Source of the DNA: Alphaproteobacteria bacterium
GTDB lineage: Bacteria > Pseudomonadota > Alphaproteobacteria > UBA9219 > RGZA01
DNA: 34,937 nucleotides
Reading direction: 5' to 3'
Assembly: GCA_021732145.1 (NCBI GenBank)
Contig: JAKFVN010000010.1
Coordinates: 1 to 34,937 of the forward strand
Shown here: positions 26,375 through 34,434 of the stretch, piece by piece
How the letters are laid out: each line of letters starts with the position of its first letter
Position numbering within the stretch: the first letter of the stretch is position 1
Program-made: the position numbers and the translations under genes
Notes under the pieces: model-generated
What the model was told of the DNA's origin: nothing
The model's database searches: none
The model's input: the letters and a program-made list of their open reading frames with translations, nothing else

Positions 26375-27976
26375 ATGACTGCTAACGCCAATAAACCAAA
26401 AGTGCTTATTTCCGATGAACTCTCCCCGCGTGCCGTTGAAATCTTCAAGGAACGCGGTGTGGATGTGGATGTGAAGACAGGCCTGAAGCCTGATGAACTG
26501 AACGCCATCATCAATGATTATGATGGTCTGGCCATTCGTTCCGCGACCAAGGTGACGAAGGCGATTTTATCGACCGCCAAGCGTTTGAAAGTGGTTGGCC
26601 GCGCAGGTATCGGCGTTGATAACGTGGATATTCCGGAAGCAACCGGCCGTGGCGTTGTTGTAATGAACACCCCGTTTGGCAATTCCATCACCACCGCAGA
26701 ACATGCGATTGCGATGATGTTTGCATTGGCGCGCGAATTGCCAGCAGCGAACGCATCGACCCATGCAGGCAAGTGGGAAAAGAACCGCTTTATGGGCGTG
26801 GAACTGTTCGGCAAGACCCTTGGCGTGATTGGTTGCGGTAACATCGGTTCCATCGTTGCCGATCGCGGCGTTGGCTTGAAGATGAAGGTGGTGGCGTTTG
26901 ACCCCTATTTGTCGGAAGAACGCGCACGTGATCTGGGCGTTGAAAAGGTTGAACTGGATGCGCTGTTTGCCCGTGCCGATTTCATCACGCTGCACACGCC
27001 GCTTACTGAAACCACCAAGAACATTATTGATGCCAAATCCTTGGCGAAGTGCAAGAAGGGTATCCGCATCATTAACTGCGCACGCGGCGGTTTGGTGAAC
27101 GAAGCCGATTTGAAGGCGGCGATTGATAGCGGTCATTGCGCAGGCGCGGCTTTGGACGTGTTCCCGGTTGAACCAGCCAAGGAAAACATCTTCTTTGGCA
27201 ATGAAAAGGTTATCTGCACCCCGCATTTGGGCGCATCAACCACCGAAGCGCAAGAAAACGTTGCGCTGCAAATTGCAGAACAAATGTCGGATTATCTGGT
27301 CAGCGGCGCGGTTGTAAATGCGCTCAATATGCCATCCCTTTCGGCGGAAGACGCTGTGAAGCTGCGCCCATACATGCGCCTTGCGGAATTCCTTGGCAGC
27401 TATTGCGGCCAGGTGATTGAAAACGGCATCAAGGAAATCGCGATTGACTATGAAGGTCATGCGGCCAGCCTGAATACCAAGCCGATGACCGCGCTGATCC
27501 TCATGTCCATCCTGCGCCCGCAATTGGACAGCGTGAACATGATCAACGCACCAGTGGTTGCACGTGAACGCAACATCCAGATTTCGGAAACGAAGCGTGA
27601 AGTAAACCGCGATTACCCGACCTTGCTGCGCATTACGCTGACAACAGAACAGGGCAAATACAAGATTGCCGGTTCATTGATTGGCGCGGAACGCCCGCGC
27701 ATCGTTGCATTGGGCGATTTCAACGTGGAGGTTGAGCCATCGGCGCACATGCTGTATGTGCGCAACGAAGATAAGCCGGGTCTTATTGGCCGTTTGGGCA
27801 CCTTCCTTGGCGATAACAAAATTAATATCGCGAACTTCAACCTTGGCCGCACGGGCGACCAGGCCCTGGCGCTGATTGCGGTTGACCAGCCTGTTGGCCC
27901 TGAATTGATTGAGAAAATCAGCAAGTTGCAGGGTGTTCTCAAGGCGCGCGAACTGAAGTTCACGTTTGCCAAGTAA
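26375..27976 (+). CDS. serA: D-3-phosphoglycerate dehydrogenase
   Basis: This 533-residue enzyme carries out the first step of serine synthesis. Substrate- and NAD-binding domains include the nucleotide loop GCGNIG (153-158) and the catalytic residues R237, E266 and H284. The extra allosteric-substrate-binding domain of long SerA proteins follows. A C-terminal ACT domain (about 458-533) suggests serine feedback. AAGGTGA precedes the ATG. Confidence 0.97.
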   Translation: MTANANKPKVLISDELSPRAVEIFKERGVDVDVKTGLKPDELNAIINDYDGLAIRSATKVTKAILSTAKRLKVVGRAGIGVDNVDIPEATGRGVVVMNTPFGNSITTAEHAIAMMFALARELPAANASTHAGKWEKNRFMGVELFGKTLGVIGCGNIGSIVADRGVGLKMKVVAFDPYLSEERARDLGVEKVELDALFARADFITLHTPLTETTKNIIDAKSLAKCKKGIRIINCARGGLVNEADLKAAIDSGHCAGAALDVFPVEPAKENIFFGNEKVICTPHLGASTTEAQENVALQIAEQMSDYLVSGAVVNALNMPSLSAEDAVKLRPYMRLAEFLGSYCGQVIENGIKEIAIDYEGHAASLNTKPMTALILMSILRPQLDSVNMINAPVVARERNIQISETKREVNRDYPTLLRITLTTEQGKYKIAGSLIGAERPRIVALGDFNVEVEPSAHMLYVRNEDKPGLIGRLGTFLGDNKINIANFNLGRTGDQALALIAVDQPVGPELIEKISKLQGVLKARELKFTFAK

Positions 27977-28017
27977 TCGCGCCGTTAGGTGATTTGCCCA
28001 TCGTCTGGACACGAATC

Positions 28018-28050
28018 CAAAAATCCTGCACCTTGAATGCGGGATTTTTG
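28018..28050 (+). terminator. Intrinsic terminator of serA
   Basis: CAAAAATCCTGC (28018-28029) pairs over 12 bases with GCGGGATTTTTG (28039-28050), with one G-T pair and a 9-base loop. The T-run is in the 3' arm. It ends 12 bases before the ATG of the next gene. Confidence 0.7.
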
Positions 28051-28062
28051 ATTGATGTGGGG

Positions 28063-28485
28063 ATGATGAATTCCAACGCGTTAGACAAGTTAAGCAAGGT
28101 ATTGGCGCTCGCCGATAGCGGGCATGATGGCGAAGCCATTGCCGCATTGCGCGCCGCGCGTTCCATGCTGCACAGCGACGGCTTAAACCTTTCCGGCGTG
28201 CTGCAGACAGCGATTGCCGAGCGTCGCAATGAAGTGGTGCAGCAGCGCGGTGGCGTGGTGACATCGCTGCAAAAGGAAGTCGTGCAATTGCAGTTCCAGA
28301 TTGCCAAGTTGCAGCGCGATTTACGCGAGCAGCAGGCCGAGACCCAGCATTGGAAAAAGCAGGCGGAGGAGGGCAGCCGCAAGTTCAAAAAGCTGACCGT
28401 GGATGTGGATTTGCGCCAGCGGCGCTTGGCACAAGCAGCAGCGAATTTGGCCGATATTGCTAAAGGGCTGGAAGAACAAGGTTAA
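28063..28485 (+). CDS. Hypothetical coiled-coil protein, 140 residues
   Basis: I do not recognise a named family. The N-terminal region (about 5-45, KLSKVLALADSGHDGEAIAA) looks like the short helical-pair domain seen in DUF2786-type proteins. A long charged coiled coil covers about 55-120. There is no signal peptide or membrane segment. I use the ATG at 28063; the TTG at 27994 would put the serA terminator inside the coding region. The next codon is also ATG. Confidence 0.7.
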   Translation: MMNSNALDKLSKVLALADSGHDGEAIAALRAARSMLHSDGLNLSGVLQTAIAERRNEVVQQRGGVVTSLQKEVVQLQFQIAKLQRDLREQQAETQHWKKQAEEGSRKFKKLTVDVDLRQRRLAQAAANLADIAKGLEEQG

Positions 28486-28606
28486 AAGCTGTTAGAGGTC
28501 TGCTATCCCCTTCCAATTATGTCAAAATTGGCTATTCGAACTTTGTTAACCGTTTAAAAATATACTGGTTTTATTGGCGTTTTTCTCTTTTGGGCGGGTG
28601 TTGGAC

Positions 28607-28966
28607 ATGGTGCGCTTATCGGGCTTTTTTATCGCTGCACTCATGGTGATGGGCATCACCTGCGGCGCAAGCGCTTGGGCGCAATCAACCCCGCCATCTG
28701 AAATCAAATGCGCGTTGGATGAAGCGCCAGTAAAAGAAGGCACAGTGACCATTTGCCGTAAGGTTCCATCGTGCAATAAGAAAGATGAAGCCATTTCCTA
28801 TGACACGGCCACGCAGAAATTCATGTGCAAGAAACTGGTGCTGTGTGACCCTAAGCGCCAGCAGGCCGCTTATGTGGATGGCAAGAATGTGTGCATTGAT
28901 ATTCCGAATTGCGAAGCACAGGGCCGTTCCTATGCATTCGATGGCGTTAGAATGGTTTGTAAATAA
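28607..28966 (+). CDS. Secreted cysteine-repeat protein, 119 residues
   Basis: The ATG at 28607 gives a clear Sec signal peptide (about 25 residues, ending ASAWA before QSTPP). The mature part holds eight cysteines. Three C-x5-C pairs (ICRKVPSC, MCKKLVLC, VCIDIPNC) recur roughly every 25 residues and a final VCK completes the pattern. This points to an exported disulfide-bonded repeat protein. I know no family match. An inverted repeat CCAATT-N7-AATTGG lies about 80 bases upstream. It converges with gap through a shared terminator. Confidence 0.75.
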   Translation: MVRLSGFFIAALMVMGITCGASAWAQSTPPSEIKCALDEAPVKEGTVTICRKVPSCNKKDEAISYDTATQKFMCKKLVLCDPKRQQAAYVDGKNVCIDIPNCEAQGRSYAFDGVRMVCK

Positions 28967-28984
28967 CCATCCTGCTTAACGCAT

Positions 28985-29018
28985 AAAAAAAGCCGCCTTC
29001 TGCAAGGCGGCTTTTTTG
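28985..29018. terminator. Bidirectional terminator between the cysteine-repeat gene and gap
   Basis: AAAAAAGCCGCCTT (28986-28999) pairs perfectly over 14 bases with AAGGCGGCTTTTTT (29004-29017), with a four-base loop. There are T-runs on both strands, and it separates two convergent genes. Confidence 0.95.
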
Positions 29019-29034
29019 TTGAGCGGCTAAAGCA

Positions 29035-30042
29035 TTAGCCAACCTTATGCATCGCAACGGCTGTATCCGCCATGCGGTTGGAAAAGCCCCATTCATTGTC
29101 GTACCAGGTTAAAATACGCACCAGATTGCCTTCAATCACCTTGGTTTCATGCAAGGCAAAAGTGGAGGAGTGCGGGTCGTGGTTGAAGTCGGTTGATACC
29201 AACGGAACATCATAGGTGCCCAGAATGCCCTTCAGGCTGCCAGTGGCGGCCTTGGTAATCGCAGCGTTTACTTCTTCGACGGTGGTTGGTTTCTTGGTAA
29301 TGAACTTGAAATCCACAACCGATACATTGGCCGTTGGCACGCGGATGGATGTGCCATCCAGCTTGCCTTTCAGCTCCGGCAATACCTTGCCAACCGCTTT
29401 GGCCGCGCCAGTGGAGGTTGGAATCATGTTCAATGCTGCCGCGCGTGCACGGGCATAATCCTTGTGCATCGTATCCACCGTGCGTTGGTCACCCGTATAG
29501 GAGTGGATGGTGGTCATGAAGCCTTTTTCAATACCGATGGCCTGGTGCAGTACATGCACAACTGGCGCAAGGCAATTGGTGGTGCATGATGCGTTGGACA
29601 CAACCGTGTGTTCCGGCTTCAGCAAGTGGTGGTTCACGCCATATACAACTGTAATATCTTCTTCTTCGGCGGGCGCTGAAATCAGCACTTTTTTTGCGCC
29701 TGCGGTGATGTGTTTCGCGGCGTCGGCGCGCTTGGTAAAAATGCCGGAGCATTCCAGGGCGATATCAATCTTGTGATCTTTCCACGGCAAAGCTGCCGGG
29801 TCTTTGACATTTAAAACCTTTACGGGCTTGCCGTTCACGGTCATTACATCGCCCGAAACGGTCACCTCGCCGGGGAAGCGGCCATGCACGGAATCATATT
29901 TCAAAAGATGGGCGTTGGTTTCTGCATCTGCCAAATCATTAATCGCAACCACTTCAATATCCTTGCGGCCCGATTCAAAAATTGCACGAAATACCAGACG
30001 GCCAATGCGGCCGAAACCATTAATAGCTACGCGAACGGTCAT
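29035..30042 (-). CDS. gap: Glyceraldehyde-3-phosphate dehydrogenase, type I
   Basis: This 335-residue enzyme has the NAD-binding start [10 protein letters not shown]36 (NAD preference), catalytic C153 in [12 protein letters not shown], and H180. It works in glycolysis/gluconeogenesis and follows tkt by 58 bases in the same direction. AAGGA precedes the ATG. Confidence 0.98.
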   Translation of the reverse strand: MTVRVAINGFGRIGRLVFRAIFESGRKDIEVVAINDLADAETNAHLLKYDSVHGRFPGEVTVSGDVMTVNGKPVKVLNVKDPAALPWKDHKIDIALECSGIFTKRADAAKHITAGAKKVLISAPAEEEDITVVYGVNHHLLKPEHTVVSNASCTTNCLAPVVHVLHQAIGIEKGFMTTIHSYTGDQRTVDTMHKDYARARAAALNMIPTSTGAAKAVGKVLPELKGKLDGTSIRVPTANVSVVDFKFITKKPTTVEEVNAAITKAATGSLKGILGTYDVPLVSTDFNHDPHSSTFALHETKVIEGNLVRILTWYDNEWGFSNRMADTAVAMHKVG

Positions 30043-30100
30043 ACCATTTATTCCTTAAAGCTTGGGTTGTCGTTTGAACGGCTATTTAAGCAAAGCCACG

Positions 30101-32113
30101 TTATTTAAGCAAGCTGTGGGCCGTGCTGACAATAGCATCATCGGTAATGCCGAAATGCTTATACAAGGTGGGCGCTGGCGCTGACTCCCCGAAGCTGCTC
30201 ATGCCAATAAAGGCATCCGTGCTACGCAAATATCTGTCCCAGCTCATGCGAATGCCCGCTTCAATCGCGATGCGTGGCGCGTTGCCCAGAACCGAATTGC
30301 GGTAGCCTTCGCTTTGCTGGTTGAAGATTTCCATGCATGGCATCGACACAACAGCGGCTGATATGCCAGCGGCTTTCAGTTTTTCATGCGCCGCAACGGC
30401 AATGGATAGTTCAGAGCCAGTAGAAATCAACGTGACCTGGCGTTTCGTGCTATCGCCGCACAGAACATAACCGCCCTTGGCGGACAGGTTTTCATCGCCC
30501 GTTTCGCTGCGCAGGGTTGGCAAGTTTTGGCGGCACAGCGCCAAAAGGGAAGGGCCTGTTTTGTAATTCAGCGCAAGTTCCCAGCATTCTGCGGTTTCAA
30601 TGCTGTCGCATGGACGCATGGTGAGCAAATTTGGAATTGCGCGCAGGGATGATAAATGTTCAACCGGTTGGTGCGTTGGGCCATCTTCGCCCAGGCCAAT
30701 GCTGTCATGCGTCATAATATGAATGACTTGCTGTTTCATCAGCGCGCCAAGACGAATGGCAGGGCGCGAGTAATCAGCAAACTGAAGGAAGGTGCCGCTG
30801 TACGGAATAATGCCGCCATGCAACGCTAAACCGTTCATCGCAGCCGCCATGCCATGTTCACGCACGCCGTAATGGATATAACGGCCTTTAAAATCGGGCA
30901 TGATGTTGCCAAAGCCCTTCACCAGCGTGTTGACCGAACCCGTTAAATCGGCTGAACCGCCAACCAGTTCCGGCACGTTCGGTAGCAATGCTTCCAGCGT
31001 GTTGCCGGAACATACGCGTGTGGCGAGGGTTGGCTTGTCTTGTTTTGCTTTTGCCTTGAATGCTTTTAATGCGTCCTTCGCGGCGCTGCTGATATCGCCC
31101 TTAATGGCGGTATCAAATGCTGCGCGGTTGGCGGATGCCTGATGGCGTTTCGTCCATGCCTGATATTCAGCTTGTGAACGCGTACCAAAGCTGCGCCATG
31201 CGGCCAATACATCATCCGGAACTACGAAAGCGGGTGATGACCAGCCAAGCTTTTCACGTGTACCGGCAATTTCTTCCGCGCCAAGCGGGGAGCCATGCAC
31301 GCTATGCGTACCTGCCTTTTTCGGTGCGCCAAAACCAATAACGGTGCGGCATGAAATAATCGTTGGGCGCGGGTCGCGCTGCGCGGCGGCAATGGCGGCT
31401 TCAATCGCGGCATGGTCGTGACCATCGCAGCGCAGAGTTTGCCAGCCATAGGCTTCAAAGCGTTTCGCGGTATCTTCGGTAAAGGCGAGGGATGTCGCGC
31501 CATCAATTGAAATCAGATTATCATCATATAATACGATGAGTTTGCCGAGCTTCATATGGCCAGCCAATGACGCTGCTTCGTGGCTGATGCCTTCCATCAA
31601 ATCGCCATCGCCGCACATGACATAGGTGGTGTGGTTCACCAGCTCATCACCAAAGCGCGCATGCATCAGGCGTTCGGCAATGGCATAACCAACGGATGTG
31701 GCAATGCCTTGACCCAATGGGCCTGTGGTCATTTCAATGCCTGCGCTTGGCATAACTTCCGGATGGCCAGCGGTAATCGCGTGCAACTGGCGGAATTTTT
31801 TCAATTCCTCAATCGTCATTTTTTCATAGCCCGTGAGATAGTTCACGGCATAAAGCAGCATGGAACCATGACCACCCGATAAAATAAAACGGTCGCGGTC
31901 AGGCCATGTAGGATCTTTCGGATTAAATTTTAAAAACTTGCCCCACAGCACCGCGGCAACATCGGCCATGCCCATCGGCATGCCGGGGTGACCGGATTTG
32001 GCAGCTTCCACGGCATCCATCGCAAGGACGCGGATGGCATTTGCAAGCGTGAGGAGGGCAGGTGAATTTGCCGTGTTTTGAGACATATCTTTTGGGGCTG
32101 TGTTGTTTTGCAT
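30101..32113 (-). CDS. tkt: Transketolase
   Basis: This 670-residue thiamine-diphosphate enzyme transfers two-carbon units in the pentose phosphate pathway. SGHPGMPMGMADVA near 40, the cofactor-binding GDGDLMEGISHEAASLAGH near 166, and the pyrimidine domain are intact. Two starts are possible, ATG at 32113 and ATG at 32086. The candidate promoter (TTGCCA-16-TAAAAA with extended TG) ends only six bases before the first, so that start would be nearly leaderless. gap follows. Confidence 0.97.
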   Translation of the reverse strand: MQNNTAPKDMSQNTANSPALLTLANAIRVLAMDAVEAAKSGHPGMPMGMADVAAVLWGKFLKFNPKDPTWPDRDRFILSGGHGSMLLYAVNYLTGYEKMTIEELKKFRQLHAITAGHPEVMPSAGIEMTTGPLGQGIATSVGYAIAERLMHARFGDELVNHTTYVMCGDGDLMEGISHEAASLAGHMKLGKLIVLYDDNLISIDGATSLAFTEDTAKRFEAYGWQTLRCDGHDHAAIEAAIAAAQRDPRPTIISCRTVIGFGAPKKAGTHSVHGSPLGAEEIAGTREKLGWSSPAFVVPDDVLAAWRSFGTRSQAEYQAWTKRHQASANRAAFDTAIKGDISSAAKDALKAFKAKAKQDKPTLATRVCSGNTLEALLPNVPELVGGSADLTGSVNTLVKGFGNIMPDFKGRYIHYGVREHGMAAAMNGLALHGGIIPYSGTFLQFADYSRPAIRLGALMKQQVIHIMTHDSIGLGEDGPTHQPVEHLSSLRAIPNLLTMRPCDSIETAECWELALNYKTGPSLLALCRQNLPTLRSETGDENLSAKGGYVLCGDSTKRQVTLISTGSELSIAVAAHEKLKAAGISAAVVSMPCMEIFNQQSEGYRNSVLGNAPRIAIEAGIRMSWDRYLRSTDAFIGMSSFGESAPAPTLYKHFGITDDAIVSTAHSLLK

Positions 32114-32243
32114 GTATTCTTTTTAGCATGCGAAACCACGTTGGCAAGGGCTGCTATGAGCCTTGTTAAAGCCCATATAAAACGAGGCGAAATAAGGGTT
32201 TTTTTACCCGCCAACTTCTGCTAACAAAGTGCCTTCCAGTTAA

Positions 32244-32256
32244 GGAGGGGTGGCCG
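32244..32256 (+). repeat. 13-base copy of the tRNA-Ser 5' end
   Basis: GGAGGGGTGGCCG occurs here and again at 32326-32338 as the first 13 bases of tRNA-Ser. The sequence after it does not fold as a tRNA. It may be a remnant of a duplicated tRNA or a recombination scar. Confidence 0.4.
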
Positions 32257-32325
32257 GGCGTAAGCGGTTGCGCGGTGCGTAGAGCAAAGCCAATTAAACC
32301 ACGAGGCCTTATCGGATTTTGGTGT

Positions 32326-32415
32326 GGAGGGGTGGCCGAGTGGTTGAAGGCGCACGCCTGGAAAGTGTGTAAACGGGAAACTGTTTCGTGAGTTCGAATC
32401 TCATCCCCTCCGCCA
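32326..32415 (+). tRNA. tRNA-Ser (anticodon GGA)
   Basis: The gene is 90 bases including an encoded CCA. The acceptor stem GGAGGGG/CCCCTCC is perfect with discriminator G. The anticodon stem CACGC/GTGTG holds loop CTGGAAA with anticodon GGA at 32360-32362. A long variable arm and the TTCGAATC T-loop are present. It reads UCC and UCU codons. Confidence 0.97.
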
Positions 32416-32455
32416 ACAAGGCTCTTTTCCATTTTACAAATCAGGGGATTAAGGC

Positions 32456-32584
32456 ATGAACGCTTTTGCCAAAGTTTTTGCGCGTCTGGTTTTTGTATAT
32501 TGTGTAGTAGCGGCTATTCCTGCATGGGCGCTTGATGATGCGCCGACTGCTGAGGTTCTGGCTAGACCGCAAAATCCTGTCTGA
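32456..32584 (+). pseudogene. Signal-peptide ORF cut off by the first CRISPR repeat
   Basis: ATG at 32456 follows GGGGATTAAGG. The product starts with a convincing Sec signal (MNAFAKVF, hydrophobic core LVFVYCVVAA, cleavage after AIPAWA). About eight mature residues (LDDAPTAE) follow. Codon 34 is the first base of repeat 1, and the frame stops at TGA inside that repeat. Only 42 codons remain. It looks like the 5' stub of a gene for an exported protein whose remainder was replaced by the array. Chance is possible but the signal peptide is strong. Confidence 0.5.
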
Positions 32585-32590
32585 TATAAT
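32563..32590 (+). promoter_or_regulatory. Promoter embedded in each CRISPR repeat (shown for repeat 1)
   Basis: Repeat positions 28-36 read TGATATAAT, a perfect extended -10 (TG-N-TATAAT). Repeat positions 9-14 (TAGACC) match the -35 consensus at four of six with a 16-base spacer. Transcription would start about 7-9 bases into each spacer, leaving about 22-24 guide bases. The same element occurs at the end of every repeat in the array. Confidence 0.7.
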
Positions 32591-34398
32591 TTGACATAAC
32601 GGTGATCTAATGGCCACGGCGTTCTGGCTAGACCGCAAAATCCTGTCTGATATAATGAATGTGTGGGGCGTTCAGCTTACACCAGAGTTCTGGCTAGACC
32701 GCAAAATCCTGTCTGATATAATCAAGTCGGTATTAATTGGAACGTGCGCGGCGTTCTGGCTAGACCGCAAAATCCTGTCTGATATAATTAGAAGGTCGCC
32801 CGATCAAGGAAGTCATGGGTTCTGGCTAGACCGCAAAATCCTGTCTGATATAATGTTCGTTAAAATATCTTGCAAACGTTGAATGTTCTGGCTAGACCGC
32901 AAAATCCTGTCTGATATAATAATCGAAAAATTTATGTCTACATACCGGAGGTTCTGGCTAGACCGCAAAATCCTGTCTGATATAATAACGATTGCGCGGG
33001 ATCACATACCAGCGAAGTTCTGGCTAGACCGCAAAATCCTGTCTGATATAATGTTGGACTTGTATATGCCACAAGCATTTTAGTTCTGGCTAGACCGCAA
33101 AATCCTGTCTGATATAATCCATACCTTGGTGGGTAGCATGTCCTTGCGGTTCTGGCTAGACCGCAAAATCCTGTCTGATATAATAGTGCTCAAATCCGTT
33201 CAATCCACTGTGGCGTTCTGGCTAGACCGCAAAATCCTGTCTGATATAATTGGTTTGCGGACAAGGCGGCTAATTACTTTGTTCTGGCTAGACCGCAAAA
33301 TCCTGTCTGATATAATGGATGGCAATACGATACCAACTGCCACCGTGTTCTGGCTAGACCGCAAAATCCTGTCTGATATAATTGAACGCTAATTGTTTTG
33401 AATTGCTGAATGGTTCTGGCTAGACCGCAAAATCCTGTCTGATATAATCGGTATTCGTGAACTTGAGCAGCGCAATGGTTCTGGCTAGACCGCAAAATCC
33501 TGTCTGATATAATTTCGAAAGATTGTTGTTCTGCGTTGCGTAGTTCTGGCTAGACCGCAAAATCCTGTCTGATATAATTTGTCTTGTTTCCTTGTCTCTT
33601 GTGGGTTGGTTCTGGCTAGACCGCAAAATCCTGTCTGATATAATCGGTTGAGCGTTGGAACACGAAATTATAGAGTTCTGGCTAGACCGCAAAATCCTGT
33701 CTGATATAATAGCGCCTTCTTTTTCATCATCGCCAGCCCGGTTCTGGCTAGACCGCAAAATCCTGTCTGATATAATAAAACCGGTTTAATACCGCTGACA
33801 CAAACAGTTCTGGCTAGACCGCAAAATCCTGTCTGATATAATACCATGACCACGCACCCCGCGCCTGAGTTGGTTCTGGCTAGACCGCAAAATCCTGTCT
33901 GATATAATTTTGATTGGATGAAGGCCAATAACACGCAGGTTCTGGCTAGACCGCAAAATCCTGTCTGATATAATCCGGGAATGTTTGTGCTGCCATCAAC
34001 CGGTTCTGGCTAGACCGCAAAATCCTGTCTGATATAATTGATCTTGCTACCGGGGAAATAGCTGAACAGTTCTGGCTAGACCGCAAAATCCTGTCTGATA
34101 TAATGTGAGGCCGGCGCGGGCGTTCGGGCCAATGGTTCTGGCTAGACCGCAAAATCCTGTCTGATATAATTTGAAGCCCTCCACTGTTGCGCTTTAGAGA
34201 GTTCTGGCTAGACCGCAAAATCCTGTCTGATATAATATCACCCAAGACGGAATCAGCGATAATGAGGTTCTGGCTAGACCGCAAAATCCTGTCTGATATA
34301 ATCATCGCGCTTTAATAACGCATGGGGTGGATGTTCTGGCTAGACCGCAAAATCCTGTCTGATATAATTAGATGCCCTTTTCTTCGTTGTAAGTTGGG

Positions 34399-34434
34399 GT
34401 TCTGGCTATACCGCAAAATCCTGTCTGATATAAT
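34399..34434 (+). repeat. Variant CRISPR repeat (29th copy)
   Basis: This copy has T instead of G at repeat position 11 (GGCTATACC instead of GGCTAGACC). The change falls in the -35-like element and in the part of the repeat expected to pair with tracrRNA. The extended -10 at the 3' end is unchanged. It is the only differing full copy among 36. Confidence 0.95.

Noticed and set aside
32166-32432. Minus-strand frame of 88 codons across the tRNA
   Set aside because: It is antisense translation of tRNA-Ser, a well-known false ORF pattern (DEIRTHETVSRLHTFQACAF).
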